Assembly: GCA_026545765.1 (NCBI GenBank)
Contig: JAIFAC010000431.1
Location: 1 to 64,000, forward strand
DNA from: Plantago major
Lineage: Eukaryota > Streptophyta > Magnoliopsida > Lamiales > Plantaginaceae
Reading direction: 5' to 3'
DNA: 64,000 nucleotides
Position 1 is the stretch's first letter; every line of letters begins with the position of its first letter. Below, piece after piece: positions 12,774-24,859 of the stretch. A model generated the notes under the pieces. The model saw nothing but the letters and a program-made list of their open reading frames with translations, did not search any database and was not told the origin of the DNA. The translations under genes and the position numbers were made by a program.

Positions 12774-13947
12774 TCAGAAAGATCTTACATTCTCAATCAC
12801 AAAACTTTTAAGAGAAACAAAACTAGGCACATGAAGCCTTGCCGACATATAGCTAAATCTATCTGATCCAAATGAATCGACTTGTGCAGTAGACTTAGTT
12901 TGGCTGGAGTAGTAGAACAGATAGAACTCGTCCCACCACATCAAGATATCACCATCTTTGAAAACTTTCACCGGATAAACAACCTCATAACACTCACCGG
13001 CGAAATCTGGAACTTTACTGATAACGAATTCTTTAGTCCAAGATTTCTCCACTCCATACTTCTTCATAGTCCATATAACGATTTCAGTCTCTGAAGTGTT
13101 ATCGCAGACACACAGAAGATTCTCAAATGCTGTAAGGCTATCCAAAGTTTGTCGTCCCCTAAGATAAGATGGAGGTGAAAAGATGCTGAACTGTTCTGTT
13201 TCTATATCAAAGCAAGAAATCAACTGTTCACCCTTTACATCTCTTACTAACCAGTGTAATTTCCCATCAAGAAATGTGCCTGTTGTCCGACAGTTATATC
13301 TGTGGGAAGAATCAGGTGCAATGCTCCTCCAAGTTCCGCTCCCAAGAGTGTAGACTTGACATTCGGACCTTGGAATGCTTAGTAACGTATATGTCTGAGG
13401 GTCAAGCGTGCACTCGTGGAAAATCCTGACGACTTTGTATAGGCCACTCGTCTTACTTATGCCGAATCCATAAGTGACAATGCTGGGATAGTAGAAGACT
13501 TCTCCAATCTCTGGAAGAACAATATACTCAAGTGATCGGATTACAAACATAAAAAGCTTCTGGGTGGGGATTTATGTGGCGCAAGAAGAGCAGGCCGTCA
13601 ACTGAGCCATCCAGACCTATATTTCTATGAGTGGGACTAATGACCTTCTCGATATCGACTTTGGCAATCGGATTGTAGTGAAGCTCGTGTGAACCAAGTT
13701 CGAGCTCATCTACAAGTTCCCATATTTTGATAGATTGTGAATGTACGGGGCCCCTCTCCACTTGGTAGGAAACTATGCCAGGGAGTGATTTAGAAAGATG
13801 GGACTTGACGAATTCGGGAGTTTGAAGCAGTTGAAGCCATGGCTTGTTAACAAGTTTGCAAGAACTGACAGTTTTGATGGGAAGTCTAGAGAGTATGTTA
13901 ATGATGAGTTCTGATGGTAGATTTCTGAAGAATGACTGATCATCCAT
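12774..13947 (-). CDS. F-box protein with F-box-associated domain (one frame shift)
   Basis: An SCF ubiquitin ligase substrate adaptor of the large plant F-box/FBA family (CPR1-like). The N-terminal F-box is at residues 8-50: LPSELIINILSRLPIKTV, then CKLVNKPWLQLLQTPEFVKS. The C-terminal associated domain has YVCNPIT, YGFGISKTSGLYKVVRI, VYTLGSGTWRSI, GTFLDGKLHWLV and IWTMKKYGVEKSWTKEFVI. The start ATG at 13945-13947 is followed directly by the F-box. The reading frame changes once: one extra base at about 13530 breaks CNPIT/EYIVLP, which is the most conserved junction of this family and reads through if that base is ignored. Combined length is about 390 residues, normal for the family. It is a single exon, and its neighbours are transposon DNA. 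It is either a recent pseudogene or an intact gene with a sequencing insertion. Confidence 0.88.
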
Positions 13948-16900
13948 TTTGTGGGATTAAGAATAGATTAGTTACATATATATACATATAGAATGGAAAT
14001 TGTTTATGTTGTGGACTTGTATGTTTATGACCAGCAGGCTTATAAATTTACTTGGAGAACACTTCATATTGAATGAGTCTTATGAATTGAGCAAGAGATC
14101 AGATGAAGTTTCTTGCTTCTTTCCTAGTTCTTGTTCAAATAAGGCACCCACTTAAGTTGAAGTTGGACTATTCCTCCACCTGAAAAGTGGCTCAAATCTC
14201 ATATCTTCCCTATTATTATTAAGACCGGTATCATAATTTAGTTTATTTTTATTGTGTTTTTCAAAATTTGTGATTTTACATGAATTGGTTCGATCGTCGC
14301 CTCTGTTCGATCGTATAAAATAAAAATTGGTTTCTTCCTCGTGGTTTTGGCCCTTGGCAGACGATTATTTTACAGGAGATCCAGCTATTTGTCCATCGTT
14401 TCAACTTTCAAGCAAACCCAACCATGTCATGGATGTTGCAACGCCAACTGCATACTGCCTAAAATTGGTGCAGGGTCTGCTATTCTCTTAAGTTTTGATT
14501 TTTTTTTTTTTTTTTTGCGTTACTACTGTTTGTTAAAATGCTTATGTGAGTGATTTCTATTCTTTCAAAATTTGTTTACAGATCGTCCTAAGCTTTCCTG
14601 AACTCCAGTTCGGCCTCTCTATGCCCCAATTTTCTCGGCGGTAGAGTTTCTGTGATGATTAGATAGCCCATCCCAACCACACCGCCAGTCATATATCAAC
14701 AACGTGGGCAAACATCGTTTTATTGCCGTCCGGTTAGTATCTCTGAATCAGTGTCCGTTTGGCCATGCGTGGCCATTTCATTTAAAGATATATCTATGGA
14801 ATTTTTTTTATTCATGTGTATGCTATGGCATTTGCATATTTTTGTCATGGATTCAAATATTTCTCCACCATTAATTGCCTACCTCCTCTTTTATTGTGTT
14901 GACAGTGTATCGTGTGTTCTTATATTTCGCTGGGAAAGTTATATAATTCATACTAAAATAAATGCTTCATGTTATTTGTTTTATTGTGTATCATCATACC
15001 CTAGGAAACTAGCAGCAGAACACATTCCAGTTGCAGTTCTGATCATATAACTTGTGGTATTACAGATTCTCCTACCTATCTTGGTACTGCTTGTCTGTTC
15101 TGAAGTGGAACATTCTATACAATTAGATAGGTTGTCGGATTATTCCAACCTTCATATTCGGGTTCCCAGGTCATAACTAGGTGACACTTCTCCTGAATTT
15201 GATTCTATTTCAAGTTTGCTTCTAAATATCACCAGGTTGTAGCTTAATTGTGCCGAAAAATTGATTATTGATATTAAAAGTAAACAATATGAAATATTCT
15301 ACATGATCCATCACTTACTGCCTGCATTGATCTATAATCATTTTCGCTAGCAAGTTCTCACTGTGCTTTGTTTTCTGGTAAAAAACAATTAGAAGAATGT
15401 GATGGACTCTTCTCAAAACCACGGAGCCAAACAGTCATACCGTTTCCCAGCCGCTGCAAAGTGCAAACCAGGCAATGAATCCATCCAACACCTCTACCAA
15501 ATGATGCTTCTAATTCACTACTAAAAAACATGAATCTTTGTAACAGCATACAAAGAGGGTCTTCCTGTCATAATATCACAAATAATGACAGCAAACTGTT
15601 AAAAGGAGCTGTAACAATCGAGCCCAGAAGCGAGCCAATTGAATTGTTTGACGGCTCGTCACAAATAGAATATATTTTTGATAAAGAATTTGTAAAAGCA
15701 TGCCGACTCAAATAGGTTTTCCACCACGCCCATTCATTCCATATTATATCATTATCCAATTCTTACAAATACCTTAACAACTAAATGTCAAATATTGTAG
15801 AATACATTATAAACAATGCTAAATACAATAGAAATACATTTCTATTGTTATCACCAACGTCACATTTTACTTGTATTTCTACATCCTACCGATACTACCT
15901 TCATATTTTTAACATATGCCCGCTACTATTTAGGCAATATGTTTTTGACGGCCTCATCATAATTTATAATGATTGAACAGAATATAAAATTTTATAATTA
16001 ATTACGTATATCACAATAAACACCAATTAGAATTATAAAAGAATTTATTGCTCATTACTAAAATGTATGAGATTATTAATACTTGCCATTCATAATCATA
16101 TCCTCAATTACTAATACAAATGGTAATAAGTGAAGAAAACTATGTATTTTATTTGAAGTGCATCACTTTGTCAATTACATCACTATCTATCTCAATGTTT
16201 TCAGCCTCAAGTCATGTGCTAATATATTAGAAATACACTTTACATAAAATGAACACCTAATTGGTTACACATCTAATAGAAAAAAGATGGAATTACCAAT
16301 ATTTGATATATTTGAACTAATTGGTCTACTCGTGGTTACGCTTTTGCTCCCATTTGTTCAACATCCCGACCGACTAGTGCTCTTTCGAGTGTAACAAGAT
16401 CAAAGACAAGCTCTAAAATATCCTAGAGCTTCGCAAAAATCAAAGGCTTCATATATACCAACATTCTCAAGCACTAGCACTAATTCATTGGACACGGCAT
16501 ACATGAAGCAACACTCATTATTAGAAACTTACAGAGCTCGTCCAATATTAGATGCCTCCAAGCCATTGCTTGAGATTGCTTGGGTTGCAAGAGTCGGAGC
16601 AGCCAGAACATCTCAAAGATGCTTCCTGCATCCTCACTATTTTTTTAATCAAAGTCTCAGATTTACAATTCCGTAAATTGTCACCTTTTGTCGCTCGAAA
16701 TAATACTTATCAGAACACTCCTACAAATTTAAGGGCAAAGAGATCAAACTTTTGTGCATTCAATTGTTCCATAAAATCAAGGAAACTTTACTATCCTTGT
16801 TCAATGAAAACATAAACATAATAGTAACTATCATTTGTCCAATAAATAATGTGACAAACTCCTAAAGAGCAAGTCTCCGCCTATAAGAAAGATAAAAACA

Positions 16901-17584
16901 ACGCATAAACATTACTTCGTAACATTGGTGTTTTTCATAAACATAAAATGAATTTTGTTAACTACATAGGCGTATTAGTAAAGAGCATTAATGATTTTGT
17001 TAACAACACCACTCAGGTATATTTTAAATTGATTGTAGATACCTCCAAGGGACTTTGTTCACATTTTCAACCCCATTCACCAACACAACATAAAGATAGT
17101 ACTGCACTCCATTTCATAGTGACAAGTAGTACATAGCATTTCCAATCGACTTTCTAGATTTCCAATTGACATTATCAATTCAAAAACTCATTTAGGGTAT
17201 AGTTTAGTCTAGCTCACAACCATAAATAAGTGTTAAACATGGTTTCAAATCTCAAAACCGAAATAACAATACATAAATAAATAAATCCATGAAATAATCA
17301 TATACCATGTTTAAACACATTATGCACAACATATGAAGATTGTTGAAATGTTACCTTCAATTATGTGAAGGAGTTTCGACTTTGTGCTTACAACCATCAC
17401 AATCAACGCTCACCGTGAGAACACATGTCAGAGAAAGAAATCGAGAAAAATTTAATGAGTGAAACAAGAAAAGGAGATCTATTACAAAAACAAAATTTAC
17501 AAAGAAAAAGTGTAAAATGCGTAATAATGAGAAGATAAAGTGCCTGGATCTTGAGGAGCTTAAAGTCTGCATCTTTAGTCATAG
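13948..17584. other. Long intergenic region, no recognised gene
   Basis: An AT alternation (ATATATATACATATA, about 13975-13990) may serve as the F-box gene's promoter. At 14310-14490 there is a short frame reading ADDYFTGDPAICPSFQLS and on to LVQGLLFS before a stop; its composition looks protein-like but I recognise no family. At 15360-15550 the minus strand has another such patch (ASFGRGVGWIHCLV). Poly-T of 18 bases at 14499. The rest is AT-rich without features. Confidence 0.4.
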
Positions 17585-18409
17585 TGAAAGTGCAGCATGC
17601 ACTTATAGTATGATAATCTTGTCTTTCAATAATCAGTTCCAAGTTTTGTGTTTGTTGTTGTTTGTGAAGCTGCAGGATTATCAATGTTGTATAACATTGT
17701 GACAGATATAATTCAATGTCATAACATTGAAGATACAAGATCGCAGCAGTACATCAAGACAAAGCACTTCGATGTGATACTGATTGGAAGTATCGATGTA
17801 ATGAACAAGAATTGATTAAGGAAAAGAACATAGGTGAAAGCAAGAAGGAATATATTTTATGAAGAATTGAAATATGGGAATTTCCTTCATGCTTTTGAAG
17901 AAAATAAGTAAAAGGAAAATTGCTTTGCTAAGATCCTATCGCTTTTCGACATAGATGGAAGAGGTCGACATCTCAAGTATATATATGCAAGGATTCAAAG
18001 AAAGCAAGTTTTTCGAGCCTTTCTTGATGATCAATCGAGTTTTTATTAAAAGAGTTTGTGCTTCTTGTTTTCGCTAGCTTTAGAGTTTGTCTAAGAGTAT
18101 TCATTGTTGAATAACTCTTTCAAACATCGACCTAGAATAGCTTTTACCGTGGTTCTTCTAGTATTAGTTTTGGTTGTTTAATCAATCGCTTGTGATCAGA
18201 TTAAACCTATTTGATTAGATCTACTTTTCCCTGCCAAGAGATATTTTGTTTGAAGGCGCCAATATATTTTTCTATATATCGCTTGGTAATAGAAGTTACA
18301 TTATTTATCCGCCGCTATCTCTGCATCAGAGACAATGTTGAACAACATTGTTGGCAACATTGTCCATTGATCTTATTCCAAAGTACCAACCGGATCTTAA
18401 GTTCTAACA
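17585..18409 (+). repeat. Copia 5' LTR
   Basis: 825 bases, TGAAAG at the start and TTCTAACA at the end (TG...CA). It matches 26929-27739 across its whole length, mostly interrupted by one-base gaps. It contains the palindromic pair CAATGTTGTATAACATTG (17682) and GACAATGTTGAACAACATTG (18331). The bases after it, AGTGAGATCGAGCC, look like a shortened form of the usual copia primer-binding site for initiator tRNA-Met. Confidence 0.85.
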
Positions 18410-18460
18410 AGTGAGATCGAGCCACCACCTAACTCGGTGTCCGGATTTGGTACTACTACA

Positions 18461-19430
18461 ATGGATGCAAACTACAATAGACCTCCCCGGTTTGATGGGT
18501 CCAACTACCATTACGCAAATTCGATGAGGACATACATCAAGTCCCTTGATGGCCGTGTTGGAGATCCATTCGAAGGATACACCGCCAATCAAGGATCGAT
18601 GTCGATGGTGACATTGTCCCCATACCAAGAACGCTTCATAGTGACATACTTCTTAGCTCTTATAATGAAAAAGCCTTAAATGCTATCTTTGGTCATGTAG
18701 ATTCTCATATGTTTAAAATCATTCAAAATCAGACCGCAAAACAAGCTTGGGAATTACTTCAGAGTCATTGTGAAGGGATGCTAGTGTCAAACAAACTAAA
18801 CTTAGAATGCTTTGGTCTCAATTTGAAAATCTAAGAATGGCGGAGGAAGAAACCATCGACTCCTATTTTGAAAAACTCTCGACTCTCTCAAATGAAGTCC
18901 AAAGATCGGGAGAAGCTATTTCTAATAGGCAACTTGTTTCAAAGTCGCTCGATCTCTTTCCTCAAGATTTAATACCAAAGTCACTATTTTGGAAGACACT
19001 CATAACTTGGCAACTATTGATTTTCATACCGTTGAACAATTTGAAAACTTTGAACTAAATGAAAATGAGAGACAAGGTATGAAAACTCATAGCATTTCCT
19101 CACACTGCTTCTAAAGCAAAATCTTCCAAGCCCGATAGTAGTAGTGATGAGTCGATAATGGACCGAGGAAGCTTTCAACAATCTTGTGAGGAAGTTCAAC
19201 AAACTTAGATTCAGAAAACTCGTCAAGGATCCTCAAGTGGAACTAAACTTTCAAAAAGAAAACCAATACTTTCAAACCGGTTCTACTTCCAAAACTAGCT
19301 CAACTGATTTCGATCGCACTCCTCTTAGTAAGATTAGATGTTTCAATGCCAAGGATGGGGTCATTATCAAAATGAATGTGCTAACAATCTCAAAAAGAGA
19401 AAAGAATCTTCGCTTGTCTTAGTGATGACT
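18461..19430 (+). pseudogene. Copia gag
   Basis: Capsid precursor. The start ATG at 18461 opens MDANYNRPPRFDGSNYHY, the typical start of SIRE-type gag. The UBN2-type core follows: FKIIQN, KQAWELLQSHCEG, then LRMLWSQFENLRMAEEE and SYFEKLSTLSNEVQRSGE (18700-18920). A zinc knuckle of the CX2CX4HX4C type lies at 19339-19381; one missing base breaks it after CFN. At least five frame shifts split the ORF. A second partial copy of this gag is present at 27791-28284. Confidence 0.85.
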
Positions 19431-20559
19431 CAGATGAAGAACAGGAAGATGAAGAAAAGAAGATGATTCAACCACCAATGCTAGAGCTCTCCATATCCAC
19501 TTACTATGTTGATGACCAATGTCGGGACAACATTGTCAAGACAACATCGATTAGAAATCTTCTTCGACTATGATGACTCGAGAACTGTGAAATCTTGTCA
19601 CTAACCAAACCTCGAAAAGTCGAATATCTAATGTTTTATGTCTACATGGATCTGTGGATTTTGATATAGATAGTCCATCGAAGAGGAAGTTAATGCATCA
19701 AATGGTGAAGGAACGCAATGTATGTATGAGAAACTCTTCAAGGAATGGAAGACTCTCGTAAACTCCTCAAGAAAACCGAGAAGGAGAACCACGATCCGAA
19801 AGACACCATTGTCAAACTAGAAGTCAATTAACAAAGAAGGACTCGAAATGCTCAAAGTAATCTCGAGCTAGATAATGAAAAGAAGGTAATTGCAAATGGA
19901 ACTCTTCTACATCTAGACTTAATGAGATGCTTGATGTGAACAATGATAGACCATCGGTTTAGGATACACAAGTAGTTGTGATGAACTTGGGAGCAACATG
20001 AACGACATCGCTGACACTAATAACTCAAAAGTTGTCAAATCTTTCTCGAGCTCATAAAAGGTCCTACATTTGTCAAAGAAAAGCTTTGTTTGTGTGCACT
20101 TACTTTTAAATTAGGTCACAAAAGCCTTACCGCTTCAAGTACCAAAGGACTTAAAGAGTGAATATGTTGAGACCTCCAACCTCAAGAATCTCTCCACAAT
20201 TCCTCCCATCCAGCTTTCAAGACAAAGCAAAGGATGTTAGTCGCAATGTTGTGATAACATCCACTTCAACAGAGACAAAGATGTAATCCTAAGACTCTAA
20301 AGTGCTTTCCTAGCTCTCCTAAACAAGACAAATCTCCAGATATATAAGAAAACACAAGAGTGTTTCAAACATGTTCAGTAGCTAAAGAAAATCATACTTG
20401 CAATGTTGCTTTTTTGCTACTTCTCCTAACAATGCAGAAAATGGTACTTGACAAGGTTGTTCTAAGCACATGATCGGTAACTCACAAATCACAAACTTTG
20501 TAGCTCAAAGGATGTGTACGAACATATGGAGGAGGATACCAAAGCAAAATACTTGGAAA

Positions 20560-23551
20560 GGGAACACTGCAGGCTTAAAGGATATCCAAACTCTCGAATG
20601 TTCTTCTTGTTGAAGGGTTAATCGCTAATCTTGTTAGTATAAGCCACCGTGTGATGATGATCCGAAGTCAAGTTTGATAAACGTTTGCAAAGTTTATACT
20701 TGTGGACAAATTAACCAGAATGACAGTGTGAGATCACAGACAATCGCTATGTGATGGACATTCCTCTCAAATGCAATGTTGCTCAACATGATGATGCAAC
20801 ACTGTGGCATAAGAAATTGGGACATGTCAACTACGTAACTGGAGAAGATCATCAAAATAATGTGGTGACAGAGTGCCAAAGCTTATCAATGTGGGGAAAC
20901 ATGTGTGTAATCGCCTTATGGGGAAACAAACCAAGGTGACACATCACCACTTCATCAAGGACAACAAAGAGGTACCTTTAATCGCTTAACTCCCGTGATA
21001 TGGATCTCATGGGCCCTATAGAAGCTAAAAGTTTAGGAGGAGCCGGTATATCTATGTTATAGTTGATGATTTCTCTAGATACACTTGGTCAACTTCTTGA
21101 AATAAAAATCGTAAACTTTTGAATCCTTCAAAACCGGCATACAAAATGTCAGAATCAAGACTCTACTCTTGTTCAAAGAATTGATTCGACCATGGTAAAG
21201 AATTCAGAATCAATTCTTTGATAAGTATCGTGAAAAGAAAGGAATCATGCATGAATACTCCCCTAAGACACCACAACAAAATGGTGTTGCCGAAAGGAAA
21301 ACATGTGACTCTTCAAGAAATGGCTAGAGTAATGTCGAGCTCAATGAACCTATCAAAAGGTTATGGGTCAAGTCAGGAACACCGCTTGTCACATAATCAA
21401 TCGTGTCTATCTTCGCCTGTGGTCTCTAACCACCCATATGAGATGTTGAAAGGTAGAAAACCCAATCTCAAGTACTTTCATGTATTTGGATGTGTGTTAC
21501 ATACCAATGATAGAGAACATCTAGGGAAGTTTGATGCTAAAAGTGATAAAGGAATCTTTGTAGGATACTCTCAAAATAGTCAAGTTTAGAGTATACAATC
21601 CTAGATCGCGCATCATACAAGAATCATGAATGTTTCCTTTGATGACTCGAGCCCTATGCCCGTAAGAAGATCTGCAGTAATCGAATAAAGCTATTGAATC
21701 AACCTCGACTCTTCTACACATGAGAACGACGTAAACCTGGACCCCATCACCGATCAAAATGAAAGAACCCATGTCAGGCAATGTTGTGCCAACATCCCTC
21801 AAAGGTAATGATGACTCAACATCAAACTCAACATCCCAGATTTACTCATGATGAAGAACAAGTCGATCCTCATATCAAACCGAGGTCAATCGACAATCCA
21901 TCCAAAGAACAATGTCGCACTGTGTCTCCCGACTCAAGAAAGGATCCTCCTCCTAGAATTCAAAAGATCATCCCAGCTCCCAAGTAATTGGAAATCCAGA
22001 GGAAGGACATCGAGGGTTAACACGCAAAACTACAAGGAGACACTCAGACTTGTCAAATATGTCACCAGAAGTTCCTCGCGTTTGTTTCGCTGATTGAACC
22101 TAAAATGTGAAAGCTCTTGGATGATTTTTGGATAGAAGCAATGCAAGATGAACTTCAAGGCTTCAAACAAATGAAGTCCTGACTCTTGTTCTCGCCATAA
22201 TATAAATGTCATAGGCACCAAGTGGATTTTCAAAACAAGAGTGATGACAAGGATAGTTGTAAAAACAAAGCTTATTGGTTCAAGGTTACACCCAAGTGGA
22301 AGGCATTGATTTTGATGAGACCTTCGCCCAGCTTGTTAGATTAGAGTCCATTCGCCGCTCCTAGCCTTAGCATGTTGTCTTAACATAAAACTCAAACAAA
22401 TGGATGTTAAAGGAGCTTTCTGAATGGCTACATTGACAAAGAAGTGTATGTTGAACAACCTAGAGGGTTTGAAGATCCTTTTATCCCGACCATGTTTTTA
22501 AACTAAGAAAAGCCTCAGATGGTTTGAAACAAGCCCCACGCCATGGGTATGCTAGTCGATGTAATTCCTAGTCAAGTTAGGATTTAAAAGAGGTGAGGGA
22601 GATCAAACTCGCTTATTCTCGTGAAAGGAAAAGACATCCGCATTTCTCAAATCTATGTTGATGATATTGTCTTCGGGCTACTAACCTCTCCTTGCTAGAT
22701 AAGTTTGTTCAAGCCATGACAGAACTTTTGAGATGAGTATGATTGGTGAACTTCTTCTTTGGGCTCCAGACATGCTAGTAAACAGAAGGCCTCTTTATCT
22801 CTCAAGAGAAATATGCCAAGAATCTTATCAAAAATTTGGTCCGAAAATGCCAAACCTTGCAAAGACTCCCATGGCTACATCTCCTAAACTCAAAGAAACC
22901 TATGTCAGATTTATATCGACCCAACATTGCATGATCAATGATTGAAGTCTCTTATACCTTTCACCACCGCATCGACATAATGTTCTCTCGCTTGTGTAAA
23001 GTGCGTATCAATCCAAGCCCAAAACATCTCACTTAATCATTCAAAAGAATCATTAGATATATATCGTGAACTTAATCTTGGATTATGGTATGCATGTGAT
23101 TCAAACACTAACTGCTGGGATTTAGTGATTCGATTGGGTGACTTAGATGATCGAAAATCAACTAGTGGAGGTTGTTTTTATCTTCGACCAAATCTTGTGT
23201 CATGGTATAGTAAGAAACAAAATCATGTGTCTCTCTACGTCAATCAATATGTAGCTACCGGGAGTCAGGTCTCAATTAATTTGGTCAACAATATGCTGCA
23301 TGAATATGGGTTTCAGAGTGACACTCTTTGTCGCTTTGTGATAACCTTAGTGCCATTCACATATCCAAGAACCTGCTCAACACTCACGCACAAGCATAGA
23401 CATTCGACATCATTTTCTTAGAGACTTAGTCTCCAAACAAATAATTGACATACAACACATTGATACCACAAATCAGTTAGCTGACATTTTCACAAAGCCC
23501 CTTGATAAAGAGAGATTCTTCAGTTTGAGAAGGTCTCGCCTTTGCACTATT
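20560..23551 (+). pseudogene. Copia pol (integrase, reverse transcriptase, RNase H)
   Basis: Segments in order: the LVEGLIANLVSIS stretch before integrase (about 20610-20645); GAG-pre-integrase motif LWHKKLGHVNY (20798-20832); integrase core with DLMGP (about 21001), DDFSRYTW (about 21066) and the PQQNGVAERK motif carrying the catalytic glutamate (21268-21300); HPYEMLKGRKPNLKYFHVFGC (21431-21493); RT with GTKWIFKTR (22214), QMDVKGAF (22396) and the YVDD active site (22651-22677); RNase H with GDLDDRKSTSGGCFYL (23138-23185) and the terminal ADIFTKPLDKERFF (23481-23521). Stops and frame shifts occur every 50-200 bases. The protease region (19430-20560) is too broken to show an active-site DSG. 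Confidence 0.88.
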
Positions 23552-24859
23552 TGATAGGATTTGTCGTAGCAATGTCGACATAACATCCCGGTCAACATTG
23601 TTTCTATGTTTACCTAGTGTGTCTTTCTCGTTATTTTTTTTTGTCTTTTCTCTTTCTTATTCTTGTGTCTATGTGTTTTTGTGCTTCTATGTCGTCAATG
23701 GTCGTTCCTATTTGTAGCTTACAAGTGGTGATGCTTAGGGTTTGAAAGGCTATTTGAAACCAAGGTTGAAAGGGATCGAGTCTCCTGTGTTTGCTTTATG
23801 TAAAACCCACTTTTGCTTTTGGCTATTTTACTCGCATCTGACTCACTCTTGATGTTGCCTCCGTTTTATGCTTAATAAATCTAATGAATTATGATAAAAG
23901 GGCTCAAGTGTTTCCATCGAGGATCGTGGTCAAGGTGTTTCAAATACTATCCAGACATCGACGGCCAATGTGTCATATGTCGTGAGGGTTGATGGTCTGC
24001 AGATCGAAACCGACACGCATAAAAGTGCCGATTCTCGTAAAGTCATTGGTTCACTTTCCGAGTACCAAATTACCCTATGTGGTCAAATGTGGTCTCATGG
24101 TCACCCCACTCAAACTTATGCTAATTGTTCAATTTACTTCGAGGCAATGTCGAGTGTGTTTCTTTGGTATTCCTTTCTTCTTCTATTTTGCCGCAAGATC
24201 AAGGTGTTAATCGAATCGCACATCTTGAGACTTGGTTTCGCCGACTTACATTAAGAGTGGTCCGATATTCCGATGTTGTCATCAATGTCGAGCCAACATC
24301 CGTCAATTACATTACCGGAAGTACCTTCTTTGCTATGTTTTGTGCTCTTTCGTGTTTGGGTCAATGAGGGGAGTAATTTAGTGTCTTGGGCCGTAAATGT
24401 AAACCGTAAGATATAATATCTTACTCTTATCCGACCTTGATTTGCTTCCTTAAACAAAAATGTACCTCCTCAGTCGAAGTTTTGAGAACCTTCTTCATTC
24501 TTGACCTAATTGATACTATGGTCATTTGCTTTCCTTAATCTCATATTAACAAATGTACAGTATCTTGCTCAGGTTTTGATATATATGATTATGATCCTTG
24601 AGCAAACCAACCAAAACATTCCTCCAACCATATTACCACTACCTCTCTCATTAACCCAATTCACCACCACTCAAAAACCGCCCCACCACTAATCGCCATC
24701 CTTCCAAACCACTCTCTTACACAAAAAAAAAAAAAAAAAATTCTTCCCTGCTTTTACTTACTTCCTAAACTCTTCACCTTCCCTCACTCTACTCTCTTGT
24801 CTCTCTCAATCAAAATTTCTCCGCTTTTTCTCCTCAACTCTAGCTTCACGATCCAAACA
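23552..24859 (+). other. Spacer between pol and ORF3 of the copia element
   Basis: 1.3 kb inside the element without a conserved ORF. It carries two of the recurrent palindromes (CAATGTCGACATAACATC near 23569 and CAATGTCGAGCCAACATC near 24284). Poly-A of 18 bases at 24723-24740 lies just before the ORF3 leader. Confidence 0.6.
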
